DNA of 64,000 nucleotides from assembly GCA_013400975.1 (NCBI GenBank), contig WBMZ01000342.1, positions 356,802 to 420,801 of the forward strand, read 5' to 3'. The DNA is from Atrichornis clamosus (Eukaryota > Chordata > Aves > Passeriformes > Menuridae). This document shows positions 1 through 13,348 of this stretch, piece after piece (the first letter of the stretch is position 1; each line of letters starts with the position of its first letter). Position numbers and translations under genes: made by a program. The notes under the pieces were generated by a model. That model made no database searches, was not told the origin of the DNA, and saw only the letters and a list, made by a program, of their open reading frames with translations.

Positions 1-2214
1 ATCAGCATTTAGGTATCACCTTATGTGTAAACAGGCATGGTACAATAAAGGTTTGAAGACATCTGAGGATCTTTAACTGGAATTAATTGCTGTGCCTTCT
101 TTGACTTGTTTTTCTCTGCAGTTTTAAAGGCAGGCAGAAGGATTTGGCACAGTTTTGTTGACAAAGCCCATTCAGAGCTTCCCTTCCTGGAATATATCCA
201 CAGACTGAGCAAGCTTTTTGATCCTTGTCATTAAATACTTTATGCCTCCTCCCAGTTGCATAAATGTTAGAGTGTCATTTGGTTGTATTGGATGTTCTGT
301 CCTTGTAAGAATTCAGACATCAATTTCTTCCCGATTTATCACAACTTAAATTTTTTTCTCTTTTCGTGTAATGTAGAAAAATCAAACTAGTGTATTTGGG
401 ATCCAAAGTAGCCAAGGGATGACAAGAGATTGCTAGAGCTACAGTCATAGCCATTTGTTTTTCACACTTTCTGAAATGGATTCTGAGCATGGAAGTGAGA
501 GCTCAATCTGTCCCCCTGTTATTCACTGTGCTGTATCACATCCACCTTGTCCTTCATGTCCTGAGACTACTTATCTTGAAGTCCTGGCCTGCAGAGATGC
601 ATTCTGAGCTGCACCCTCCCACTCTATGTTTTAGTTTCTTCCTGGTGTAAAGCAAGCCCAGGGAAGTGGCAGGCAAAGCAGTGACACAAAGTACCTGGCA
701 GGACTCAGATGAAGTCTTAATGAAGTTGCAGTGCTCCTATTCTGTGAAGGCAATGTTTTTTCAATACTGGATTGAGCACCAAGAAAAACTGGGTTAATGG
801 GAAAAAAAAAAAATGGAATAGCTTTTGCTCCACTTCTGTCCTGGTGGTACAGGCATTGTAGACTTGCAGAAGTTAAAAGTGTTTTGAAAGCACAGAGGAG
901 AGCAGTATAGCTGTTATTTGATTTTGAAGGAACATGTTCTCAGTATCTCTAGATGTAGAAAATTCCTTGAAAAATCCCAGCAGATTAATATTTTCCTGTC
1001 TGGTGAATCTGGCACAGAAACTAAGATCTGGGAATTAGGATCAGTTTTAAAATTTCACAGATCATGAGAAATCAAACCAGAGGAATGTCACTAATTCATT
1101 TCATGAGGTGTTCATCTCTGCACTGCCAGGAGAATAACTGCTATATTTAACTAAAAACTGCTCTTCAGCCAGAAACAGCAGATAGTCCCAACTCATTAGT
1201 TAGCTAAGCTTCATTTCATCCCTCCCACTCCCTTCTATCATATCTGTGGTGGCACAAAGCCCATTGTAAAATTGAAAGTTGCCTTTCATATGGCTAGGCT
1301 GCACTGAAGGAGCAACATTAAACGTTTTTGACATATTTTGCTTTTGTCACTAAGATGTATTTAAAGGATAGACAATTCCATCCCTGCTGGCCCTAGCCTT
1401 TAATCCAATTATTTCTCTAAATGTTCTAATAGTCTCAGGTTTCCAGTTTACAGAATGCATTTTCAGCCTGGAGTGAAGTGCTGTTCAAGAGGAAACACAA
1501 ATTCTGAGAACAAAAATTAAGGCTATGCTTTACTTGAACTGCAATGTGCTGATAAATTCAGATCTGTCTGCAGCAGACTATGGGGGCTGGCTTTGTTTAA
1601 CACATCACCACTATTCAAAAGGTGCAGTCAAACCTATCTGCTTCTGAGTGCCATGCTTGCCGTTCAGTTTCCATGTATGCAAGCCATTCATCTCTCCCTT
1701 ATCTTTGCTGTGATTTTCAATGTGGTGTGGCCTTTCTCCTTGGCAGCTTCACTTTATCACTTGAAGAATCAGAACATGAAAGAAATCCTGTGAAAAACTG
1801 TGAAAAGAGGTGACTTCATAGGCTAACCTGGCAGTACTTCTCCACATGAGCAGTCTTGCTGAGCTCACAGTAGGTTGTGGGCATCGCAAAGGGTGGAAGA
1901 GCTGTAGGGCTTGTAATCAGTAAGGTTGACTAGAAATGAGACTTACAGGTAAGGGATCCCTTTTCCCAGCACGATTTCCCAGTCATCTTGAGGTGGTATC
2001 CTGACCATACTGAAAAATTGAGTTGCAAAGTTTTGCAATAGCTGTTCACCTTTGCAGACTAATGGAGAAAATCTGTTGGATGGCAAGGTGGAAGAAAAAC
2101 CCAGGCAGTGGATGAGGGAAAGGCATCTCTGCTGGTGCTTATCATAGAAAGTCATATTAGTCAAGGAGCTGTTCGGGTTACACCCTCAGAAAGTCTGTGC
2201 TGAATGTCCCAAGT
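1..2214. other. Intronic DNA, nothing recognised
   Basis: AT-rich single-copy-looking sequence. I see no repeat family, exon or RNA gene. Confidence 0.5.
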
Positions 2215-2305
2215 AGAATCATAGAATCATTTAGCTTGGAAAGGACCCTTAAGGTCATCCAGTCCAACCATTAACCTAATATTACTAAGTCCACCACAGA
2301 AAACA
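2215..2305 (-). mobile_element. CR1 LINE 3' end fragment
   Basis: Read on the - strand, it runs through a GGTTGGACTGGATGACCTTAA-like stretch and CCAAGCTAAATGATTCTATGATTCT. This is the characteristic 3' tail of avian CR1 retrotransposons. Only about 90 bases remain, as expected of heavily 5'-truncated CR1 copies. Confidence 0.85.
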
Positions 2306-4248
2306 AGATCATCGATACATAAATTCAGATGAAAAATTTTTGGAATCAAGAATTTTCAGGAGTGGCAAGGACCACTGTGGATACACAGATTTCATTCCTA
2401 AGAGGCATTCTGAGCAGTGGACTTTGGTCTGTGCTTAAGCCAACACATGTCCATTGGAGTGAACATACTGTTGCCAGGATGAAATGGTTGTTTGAGTTAA
2501 ATGATGCTTCACTTAGTGGCTGAACTTAGGGAAACATTTGAAGAAACTGGGAGCACAGTGATCATCTGCTAAGAAGAAACCATTTTGGGACCAATAGACT
2601 TGGGCTTGAAGTTCCCCCTCCTTTTCTTTTCTTGTTCTATACCAGTGTGTCTGGTGCTGTTCATGTTAAATGTTCTCAGACTATGTGGCTGCTTCTTACC
2701 AAAATAAATTATGCACATGTAGGTATTTCACCTACCAAGATTTTTTGCTATTTTTCATACCAGTGCTTCATGTGCAGATATTTGCCTCCAAGGAATCCTA
2801 GTTGCACTATGTATTGTAAAGTCAAAAGAACCACAGCTGTTTTATAGACTTGGATTGCATTTGTTGATGTTAAAGAGCAATTGTTTGCCATACTAATTTT
2901 TTCTTTTATCTGTACCTTCCCACTCTATTTCCTTATTTTGTGTGTGTCCTCCATAACTTTTCTACATTTGCTGATGCTAGCATAGAAGTATGCTGCTTCT
3001 CTTTCCAGCAGATATGCTAGTGTGGTTTCTTTGGCTTACTACTTTACAGGTCTGCTCCTTGGTCTTGGAATTTCAGGCTCTTAAAGTCTTTAACTTCCCT
3101 TCTTCCATCTCATTTTTATCCACCTAAAAGAGGGCATGATCAAGCTCCACCTATTTCCATCTCACTTTCTGACTCATTGGTATATATTTACACCTGAGTT
3201 TCTCAGTAGATTTAAAATAACAGCTTTTATTTATGGACATCCCATCCTTACTTTTTTTTTCTGTGCCGAAATGATGCAATAGTAAGTATTGGCAGTTTTA
3301 GCATTTCCCTTGTATGAAGGTTACTGGTTTGTTTGTATCTTCTAAGTGCCAGCATGCGTGCATTGTACAGATCCATTTAGTTTTCAGGGTAAATTAATTT
3401 ACTCTGATAATCAAGAGATGTCACATAAATCTGAAGTACAAACCCTTCACTTCTGGCAACTATATGTGTATAGGTATATATGCCTATATTTTTACACTCC
3501 TAGAGAGCTATCATTTGCTAGCCAAGATGTACTATTCTTTTTTCCAGAAACTTCTTGGTTTACCCTGGAGTAAGTAAGCACTGTTTATGTCCCAGAAAAT
3601 CTTTTACTGGTCACAGTCCACAAAAGTGTTTGTTTATGGTCCACAACATTTGGATCACTTTCTCTCATCTTTTCCCTTGCTAAGTAAGTCTGCCCAGACT
3701 AATTTAAACTTAAAGAGAATCATCAAATGAACCACGTTCACCCATATGACTGTCCCCACAGGGAAATCTGGTGATCATTGCAGTGCCTCAAGAAATGCTG
3801 AACAAACTAGTCAGTAAGCAACATCTCCAGCGTCTGTCCTGCTTACTTCAGGCACATTTGCTCAGTGATCCCACAAAAACGTGGTCTGTTGCTTTGGTTG
3901 TCACAGATCTCTGAGCCTTTGGGCTTTATGACAATTTTGGTACAGTTTTATATGAGGTGGAGGAAAGACACTACTGGTGTCTTGGCCAGGTGTGAGCCAC
4001 AGCTCTGCAGCAGGAGTGGAGCCCAGCATTACCTGGAGAAGGGAGACAGCCATCTCTGAAAGCAGTTGTGTCCATCAAGTTGCTGAGGAGCAGGGGGCAG
4101 CTGCTGAAGTCAAATATCATATCTGCCTGGGCTCACATCTACTAGTATTTTCCCACCCGGGGACGATTTCCTCCCTGCAAAATATGTCCTACATATCATA
4201 TTTATAAATGGGTATAAACACAATATGTGTATCAGTAGAGGGAGTCAT

Positions 4249-4310
4249 AAATATATACATATGTGTGTGTGTCTATATATGTAAATATATGTATGTATAA
4301 TACACACAAA
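4249..4310. repeat. Mixed TA/TG microsatellite
   Basis: This is an imperfect run of TA, TG and CA dinucleotides with interruptions (atatatacatatgtgtgtgtgt, tatatatgtaaatatatgta, tacacac). Confidence 0.8.
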
Positions 4311-7300
4311 ACTTAAGTATACATTAACCAAGATAAGCTGTGTTTGCCAGTGCTTTAATCTCAGTGGGAGACTGTTATTGCTGGAGTCAGTCTCTTGAGC
4401 ACCAGCTGAGGATAGGAAACGAGATTCTGGCATGCAGGGTGTGGGAGGAATCTCTCTTTGTCTATCCCCCCTTATTTTGTTTCAGAGTACATACACAAAT
4501 AACATTCACATGTGGCCACGAGTGATGTAATGCATGCAACTGACTCCAAAAGAAGCTTCTCTTGTGAGCAAAGCCCCTTCAGAGCATGTATTGCTTTTTA
4601 CTGCTATTAAATATGCTGCCATGCCACAGGGTAATATGAATCATTTCAGAATGGTTTTTTTTTTCTGTGAGAAGATGAAAACCTATTTGTATTTTTATCT
4701 TGCCTATTAGTTTACATACAGAAGAGGATACTTTTGTCTGTATGTGGCTGTACACGTGCATGTAGACAGAGAGGCATGAGACAAATTTCTTCTGGCTTGC
4801 CAGATTTTTGTGTTTTAATCTGCTTTCATTGCCTTTGCCTTTCACTTAGAATTCCAGAAGTCTGTGGCACATTGATGCTGCTGTCTGTAGCTTGATCATC
4901 AGGTTAATGCTGTGATTTCCTGTCTCAGGAGTCTGTGGCTGCAGGGCACAGAAAGCACTGTAAAGCCTGTTTTCTTGCAAACATGTTTGTGCTCCAGCAC
5001 AGTCCACACAGCACAGACCCATTTCCAGTTGTTTAAATTAAATCCCACAAAGACAAAATTTGCCTAAATTGCTAAGGCACTGGGTAGGAAATAGAATAAT
5101 AGAATATTACAAGTTTCTTCAGGCCTCAGGGGAAATACGAAGCCAGTGTTTGGAAAGTAATTACAAAACTTCAGCATCTTTTATTAAAAGAAAAAAGTAT
5201 TTAGAAATAAAGTCATATAAGGTTTGTTCGCACTGGCCCAAGACACAATGGTTCACATTTTGCCTCTGGCTCACAGAGGGTCGCTGGGAGAAGGTTCTGT
5301 GTGAAGTGCAACTGTACTGGAGAAAACAGTTACATCAGTGTGAAACGGGGTATGTGAAATCAGATTCAGAGCCAGCATGAAAACCTTCTTAGCAAGGGCT
5401 GTTTTAACACACATGGAAGGTATTAGCACAATCCCTCCCCAGATAGCACAGATAGTGTCAGGAAAAAAAACTGGCTTTCCTGGATCAAGTATAGATTGCC
5501 AGGGCTTAAATTGCACGATAATAAGCCTGTATTACTGCCAATTATTTTAAGTACCGGCAACATATTTGGCACCACACAAGGCAAGAATAAATAAGGTCTT
5601 CATCCTAAAGAACCTGTGGTATGAAAGAAGACAAAGGTAATGTGACACGTGAAGGGACATACAGGAGGTGTTGTAGTCAAATCTAAATTATTTTCCGTAA
5701 GGGTAGAATGACAATCCGTGTGCACAAATTCTCTATGGCCCAAGATACGCCTCATTTCCCAATAATTCAGATCTATAATACATTCTAGTTGGTTTGAAAA
5801 TAGAAATTCAGTACTTAAACTCAAAAAACCTCCATATTTGAAAGGGCATGGGTGTTGGAAGCAACCTTAAAAGACCCTGCAGGCCTCAGACTGATCAGCC
5901 TAAGGAAAAGAAAATCCAACTCATTCTTTTAATTTCATTTCTGTGACTTTAAACAAGTCAAATAAGAAGTCTCCATTACCTCTAATTTCCAATTAATTAA
6001 ATAATTATAAATAGTACTGAAAACTGTAATACCCCAAGGATCCTTATGACTGCTAGAAAGCAGCTTGTGCTTGGATTTTTCTCTTTCTCCTTTGCAATGC
6101 ACCCTCTCTAATTGCTGCAGGTAGAGTTCAAGCTGGTCTTTAACACACAACCAGCCTTATTATTTCCATTTGGATTGCAATTTAAAAATGAAAGCTATGA
6201 ACTTCTCTGTCTATGTACTTCTCTGTCAGGTGAACCCTGTCATTATCTGCAATGGGCATGGGAAGAGATCCTCAACGCTCAACGCGTTATTTTCTCATTT
6301 TCTTGGGAGTGTGTCTCATGTATAACAGGCATGGCATACCTGTTACGAGAGCAAAGAGAGAGAGTTGTTTGAAAGGAAGTGACGGTGGCAGGAGCAGACC
6401 TGTGAAGCAGTGCCTGTTGGTGTGCTGCTCTGGAAGATGGGGTGCAGGAGCGGTGTTTGTGCCTCCTTGGGCTTGGCTGGGAGCCACATCCAGGAGGCCG
6501 TTCCCAAGAATCACACCCTGGTGTCAATTTTCTGCATATAAAGGATAGTTGTGGGCAAGAGCTGGGCTTTTGTACTATTTTGTTGACTTAGCTTTCTACC
6601 CTGCATAGGAATGTTCTCCATCCAGAGGAAATAAATCCTGTCTCTTGGCTAGAAGCTGTTTTTTTGATTGACTAAGTGGCATCCTGACTCATTTGTGATT
6701 AGGTGAGGGTGTAGGTTGGAAGAGGATTTACTGAAGAAGTTGTATTATCTTAAAATAGATCTATACAAAGAAGTATTTAAGTGATTACTCTGCCTTTGTG
6801 TAGAGAATCAACCTACAAACAAGTTTCAAATGGGGTTTTACAAAAGTCTCTCCAGTATTTTCAGAGTGATGGGACAGGCAGAATATTTATTGAATCTGAG
6901 CAGCATTAGATGAGATTATCTTAACATTCAAAGCCAGAATGCCACCTGATAGCAACTTGGGAGGATAGGCTCAAAGCTCAAAGAGATCTTCACTCTTGGA
7001 GAAATGGTCTGACATGAACAGGGTATGACTCAATGAGAACACATGCAGAGTGTTGTCCGAGTATTGTGGAAAAGCAGGTATCCTGCTGAAACCGATGAAC
7101 AGGAACACTGTGTCTAAAACATGAAGTGATCCTTCTCCTCAGTGCTGGCAAGGCACAGGATGGTGTCTGGTTTTGAGCACCACATTGCAGAAGGGTGTGG
7201 GTTTTGACTCAGGGGAAAAGCAACCAAAAAAATTGAAAGTTTAGAAAACATAAGTTTTAAAGGAAGATGTGGTTAGTGATACGTTTAGTACAGAGAGGAA

Positions 7301-10300
7301 GCATGATAAGTCTTTCAATAGGTAGAAGGATGCTACAAGGGGGAAGGGAGTAGTCTATTCTCTGTATTGATAGAATGGAACAAAAAAAAAAATCCTAAAA
7401 TACAGAAAAAGTGGTATAAATTAGATATGAAAAAAATGTTTCCCACCACAAGGTTGACTGGGAAATTAAGGGAACCTTAATGATCTCGTATGTCTTTTAA
7501 TGTGTGTTGTAACTGTTCAGCTGTTGCACAAAATCTGCACATCATCTCTTGTAGCCACTGTGTGCTGGTTTCAGGTTGGTCAGTGCATGCCCACAGTGTG
7601 TATAGGGCGTAAGGGCCCTTGCATTTAGGCATTTACCTATTTTAAAGTGACGTTTCATTGTGAATTGGATGTGTTCCACCCACAGAATTGCAACTGGGCT
7701 CATACGAATCCCCAGATTAATTTAGAATTCTGGAAAACAGACATCCTGAATCACTGCTTTCAGGTGTTATTGCCTACAACAAACAGTCTAAATCTGAATC
7801 TTGTCTTAAATAGAGGCAGCAAAGTACCCTAAAAATGAGATGTTCATAAGACTGTACTGTTACTTAATAGTGTTGTACCTCTAAATTGCCTGGGAGAGGT
7901 AATCAGAAAATGATATACTAATAAATAGGCAGTAGTGCAAGACAGAATCATAAGTAACAACGCATTTGTGCACAAGCTGTTAACCTTGCACTTCTTTTCA
8001 TATATTGGGAAGATTTGGATCTTCTTGGACTCTTGCTTTTTGAAGCCCTTCGTGTTACCACAGTATGTTATTTTTCTCATAACATATTCAAGATGAATAT
8101 TAACTAAATTACTGAGATATCACTAGAACTGTAGAGGAAATAGATTTTTAACTAAAACAAGAAAAAATAATCTAGTTTGGAAAACAAAAGTCTGTTCCCC
8201 AAATATAACAAATTGTAGGCCAGTTAAGGTGAACTATTTCTCCCATTCTCCCCACCCTTTTTTTTTCCCTAAGAGTGATAGAATCTGAAGTAAGAAGCAC
8301 AAAGCTCTGAGGCACTTTAGATTAAAGCTAAAACATAGTAATGATAGCTTGGTGATTGAATGACGCCTGCCAAACTTCCTCAGGGACTTCAATAATATGA
8401 AGGTAATAGATCATTAGAAGTGTTGAACGCTGTGTCTGACATGTTTAAATTTATGTATCACATTCCTCCAAAATAATAACTAGTAATGGGTTAAAAGCTT
8501 TGGAGGGATGTGGAATATGCATGCAAAACCACAGAATAGGTGATAGTCTGAACTGGTGCTACTAGTTAAGTAACCCTAGTATATTTTAAATATGTTAAAA
8601 AGGAACTTAATTATAACAACTTTAACAGTGTTTCCTCTCCAATTCCTTTCTAGAATGTGAAAGTGGTTTAGGTGAATGTATTTCAGTTTAGCTACTAATG
8701 TGGGTTAGGATCCACTATTAATAACCACTGCTCATCTTAGTTAATCCATGAACTACATTAAATCCGTCAGTTTGGTTCATGTCTTTGTATCTGTACAGTA
8801 AAAAATTACATAATAGCTTGATTGGTTTATGTCAGGTGAAAGAAAACCAATCGTCATGGCATTAGGTGCTAGGAATGCTACAATTCATTCTCTGATTGAG
8901 TTCTTTGAAGGAAAAGACACCTCAAATGAAAATACAGCTTTGTTTCAAATAATGACCAAATTGCCTTTAGGTGCAGCAGATTTCTGCAGTGTCAGTGCTG
9001 ACTGCTCCTGGGGAATCCTGAGTTAAAGAGGAGCATCTCTTGTTCAAATCATGGAAGGGAAGCTCTTGCAGTTTTCCCTCATTAAACCGGGAATATCAAC
9101 TATGAAGTTATGAGTACCTTATAGCAGCGATCTGCAAAATAATCCAGTTGACATATATGTCATAGTTTGTGGAAAGGTACATAAAAGAATATCTGTGCTG
9201 GACTGTTGAAGTTTTTGATGAACTCTTTTAAAATGTAGTTCATGCCTGACAGAGTGGCTAATGGACTTGAAATACGAGCAGTACAGCAGTAAGATAAAAG
9301 CAGTAAGTCACATTAAGGTGAGCCAGTCAGGTGCAGAGCGTTGTCCATGCCCTTGCAGTATGTTGTCACATACTGCTCATGTAAAAATGGCCAATGGCCG
9401 TTCAGTATCACAGTGTTGATCCAAGGATCTGGCTGTATTTTTGGTAGATTGATGATAGGTGGACCCTGATCTGTTCTGCCCAGGAGAATCCCTTTCCTCT
9501 CCTCCCTGAGCTTATTAAATCCCCTCTTTCCTTCTTGTGACAAGCCTGGAGGATGCTCTTTCTGGGTCATGGTCAAGGGCTATTGTATGGCATACCTCAA
9601 CCACAGTCATAGCTCTGCCATATATCTCTAGCTGGGAGAACACACCAGCAGGCCAGGCTGCCTGTCCTGTGTTGTAGGGTTTTCCTGGGAATGCCATTTG
9701 CTTTGGACTCTCAGCTCGCTAGCAAAGCTCAAGAGCCTTTGTGAATCCAAGAATTTCTACTCTTCATGGAGTGGAAGGGTGGATATTACCTAGACTTGTA
9801 CTCATATTTCATGTGAAGTATGTGATATGAATCCGTCTCAGGTTATTTTTTGGCCATGGAGCTACACAGTAATAACAGATGATGCCATATATTGTTCTAA
9901 CAAATGTAGCAAAACTTTGAGTTTTGTTTCTGTCAGGCTGCTTTCATAGTGCAGTGTCTTGTACCTTCTCTTCATTTAACATCTAAAGGTCATAAAAGAT
10001 GTGTGACTTAACTTTTTTTTTTTAATGTAACTTTGATCAGTTACAGCAGCCATTATACTGGAAAATAATACTGAGAGAGAACAGAAAAAGCAGTAATGAC
10101 TGTTTTGAGAGAGTAAGGATTTTGGGAATATTACAGACATAGTTGCTACTACTCGTACTTGAAATGTGGTCACTAGCTTCAGTGTGACCAGGTCTGGGAC
10201 CCTGAGATTAACTAGAACTGTTCTTAGTTATGCAGATCTCAGTTAGGTGGCTCACTGTTTATTTGAATGGTATTTTTATTTTTAAAAGACTCTAAGACGT

Positions 10301-10321
10301 GTATTCCTATTAAAGTCCTTT

Positions 10322-10380
10322 TAACTTTTTTTCTTTTTTCTCTTTCTTCTTTTTTTTTCTTTTTTCCTCTTTTTTCTTAC
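10322..10380. repeat. Polypyrimidine tract
   Basis: Almost 60 bases of T with scattered C on the + strand. It is low-complexity DNA followed directly by a GC-richer block. Confidence 0.9.
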
Positions 10381-10394
10381 TCATATGAATTTAT

Positions 10395-10700
10395 GACAGA
10401 GCCCAGTGAAGGCCTGGTTCTCCCTCCTTGTCCTCCTCCCTCTGCTCCCTGTGCTCTGGGAGTCATGCACACCACTGGCAGCAGTCGGCCACCTGACCGC
10501 GTAATTGCGGCCTCGGAGCAGGGAGCGGCAGGCGGCTGCATACCATGGGGTAGCTGTCTGGCAAGAGGCCTCAAACGTGTCAGGACAGCAGCTCGAAATG
10601 CTTTGTGAAAATGCAAAGTGAAATGAAAAGCTTCTCCCACTGCTTTCCAAAGGCTGTCGGAGAGACGTCTCCAAAGGTGATACCAAGAATTAGTCCAGTG
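10395..10700. other. GC-richer intronic block of unknown role
   Basis: This block has a higher GC and CpG content than the surrounding intron. It ends with a 10-bp palindrome, GAGACGTCTC, at 10662-10671, flanked by two TCCAAAGG direct repeats. Open frames lie on both strands with no recognised family. It may be a conserved non-coding element. Confidence 0.35.
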
Positions 10701-13172
10701 CCGTTCAAAAGTTCCAGGGGCACAGGCATGCTTCATCTGCAGCTCTGTGGATATTTCAGGGGTCCAGTCCGCATCCTAAAAGGAAGAAAAGTTAACATCT
10801 CAGTATATATTCTACTTTACTGAAAGTCAACAAGGAAGTTAGGAATGCCAAGTTCATGGAGGAAGAGGGATTTTCTTGTTCCTGAATGTTTTGTCAAAAA
10901 TCCTATTGCTGCAAGACAGCGGTAGAAGGCTTATTGTAAAGATGAATGAAAGCCTGTATGTTCCTAAAGCAGTGGAACAAGAATTCATGGGATAACACTG
11001 TTAACATAGACAATCATTGTTCTGACAGAGGTTGAGTCGCCCATGACATGAGTTGAACATCTCCAGAGATAATCATGGGAATTGTTGAATTCTCCTTTGT
11101 TTCCTTCACATAAGAAAGTCACCGAAGTCAGCAGTACTTCATTGCACATGCAAAGAGAGCAGAATTTAGCCTCTGTTGGAGAAACAGAAAACTGGGAATC
11201 TGAGTCCCATATTCTTATATAGCAGTGGCTTTCTTGTTCAGGTGTGAGGTTCTTATTTTACTCCTTTTTCCAATCTAATTTTTATTTAATGAATACTCTC
11301 AGTTAATTGACAGAATTCACATTCCTTTTTTCCCTTTCTTCTTTTAAATTGAAAATAAAGCTATTACATGTTTCCCTGGTATTTTCTCTTTTGCTCCTTC
11401 TGAGGGGTAGAAAGTCAGTCCCATCTTTGGGTTCAGAAAGCAATGTGTAGCATCATCTCAGGGTATGAAATCACTGGATGGAAGAGTAGGTATTTACATT
11501 CTAAAATGAAAGGGTTTATTTTCAGTAATATTCCTTAGCTCAACCCTGATTAAAATGATTGAGATCATGTTTAATGTTTATTAAATGAGAGTAGAGATAT
11601 TTAAAAGTGTATTTCTTTTGCAAATCTCCGTTGCAGAGCATACCTGCTGATTTAGAGGCATCCTGCTCAAGGTTTGCATTTCTAAGCCTCACATGAAATT
11701 GAGGCATGGCTGGTGGGATGTCAGATGAATGAAAATTTTAGCTTATGTTGATGGCTGGCAAGAGACAGAATTCTATCTGCATGTTTTAGGACTAATGAGA
11801 AGATGTGTGAGTATTTTCTTTCAGCCAGCTCTCTGAAAAGTCCATGGATAAGAAAAGCTTTGCACAGCATTAAAAAATAGTGCTGTTTAAAAATTGAATT
11901 GGCATCCTCTTTTGGAGGCAATACGTGAGATAATAAATGAAATGTAAAGGTTAATTCAAAATGGGGAGGCAGGTGCATAGTATATGAAAGAAGCTATGAA
12001 ACAGGTTAGATGCTTTCTCTAGAAGGAGGACTAGTACTGTGTTTCTAGCCTCATTTATGTATTCTTCATATGCCACAAAATGTTGTAGTCATGTCTGCTT
12101 TCTTTTGAGGTTTGGATATATTAAGCCATTACAACAGTTGTGGCTGGCTTGAGAATCTTGCTGAGAATCTGTCTACCAAGTGTTTTACTTCTCTGTCTCA
12201 TTAACCCCAGGACAATCCATTGTAGCATAAACTTTTGGTTCAATTTTGGTGATGCATTTGCAGTTTCTCACTTTGAGGAGAAATTTTCATATCAACATTT
12301 TGATCGTAGTGTTTTAGAGATCTGTTTGATGTTGTAAAGCCCGGGAAAATTCACAGATGTATATTGAACACAGGCACACAGGAAGCTCTTCACACACACA
12401 TACAAACACTGGGGAAGCTGTATCAGTAGGTCTTCTCTATGTGAATGAAGAGGTGTATGTTCCTCTAGTGCAGTTTTCAGCTTTTAGACATGCCATGAAG
12501 GTGCTCTTTTTCATCTCCTGTGTAGCGTTGTGAATACGCTCTTCTAACTTTCCAGCTCCATAGTGATTGTTTCAGGAGGTCTTTTCCAGAGAGAGATCTC
12601 TCTTACTTCCTCTACTCTGGCCTTTTTATGTGTCAAAGAAAGAAGCTGCTAAGCACTGTACACTCAAGTCTGTGTGTATATAGAGAGAGGAGAAACAGCT
12701 CCTTCTGTCTTGACTACTTACATGCCACTTACACTTTTGAAATTGCAAGGGGTCAAAAAAGTTTTGAACTGGCCACCTTCACAAGGATGAATTTCATCCA
12801 CAGAGATCTCTAGCAGTTCAGGAGTTAAATTCTGTGCTTTCCCAGAGAGTAGAATTTCCTCCTCCCCCATGTCTAATTGAAGGGTACATATCTACAATCT
12901 ACTTTGAACAGATTTTGTATTTGCTGCGCCCAATGTAATATGTCAGATTAAAGCCTAATTGATATTAATTGTCAGTTTGACAGGTATTTACGTAATACAC
13001 CTGTGATTTGTCCATGCTACAACATCAAAGAACAATGTAGTCCATTGTCAATCTTGTAATTTTTTTTTTCCCTCTGGAAGACCAGGTCATTGTTCAAGAG
13101 TAAATATGAAGTATCTTTCAGGAGGTTTGTATTGGCATGTTTCCTCCCCAGTTGTGATCTGACTAACAATAG

Positions 13173-13348
13173 AACAAACCTATGCTGGTTTTGTAATGGC
13201 AATTCCAAAATGATCAGAAATCGCTTTGAAGAGCATGTTTTCTGATAAGCAAGTTCCAAAAACAAACCTATGCTGATTTTGTAATGATAATTCTAAAATG
13301 ATCAGGAATCACTTTGAAGCACATGTTTTCTGATAAGCAAGTTCCAAA
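13173..13348. repeat. 88-bp tandem duplication
   Basis: Copy 1 is 13173-13260 and copy 2 is 13261-13348. They abut exactly, have the same 88-base length, and differ at around ten positions with no gaps. Both start aacaaacctatgctg and end gataagcaagttccaaa. The unit is not a known repeat that I recognise. Confidence 0.95.

Larger units (their letters stand above)
2306..13172. other. Intronic DNA, mostly unrecognised
   Basis: Apart from the microsatellite near 4249, the polypyrimidine tract and the GC-richer block at about 10.4-10.7 kb, I see only AT-rich sequence with short chance open frames. Two frames overlap at 9313-9697 on the - strand without any domain I recognise. Confidence 0.5.

Noticed and set aside
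5848..5900. Possible short CR1 fragment (ttggaagcaaccttaaaagaccc)
   Set aside because: The match is too short and lacks the diagnostic ATTCTATGATTCT end or neighbouring CR1 sequence.
7561..7600. Stretch tgctggtttcaggttgg resembling the start of an avian endogenous retroviral LTR
   Set aside because: Only a few bases fit. The similarity does not extend and no matching LTR end or duplication is seen.
9313..9697. Two overlapping - strand open frames
   Set aside because: No domain or homologue is recognised, there is no splice support, and the surrounding sequence is ordinary intron.
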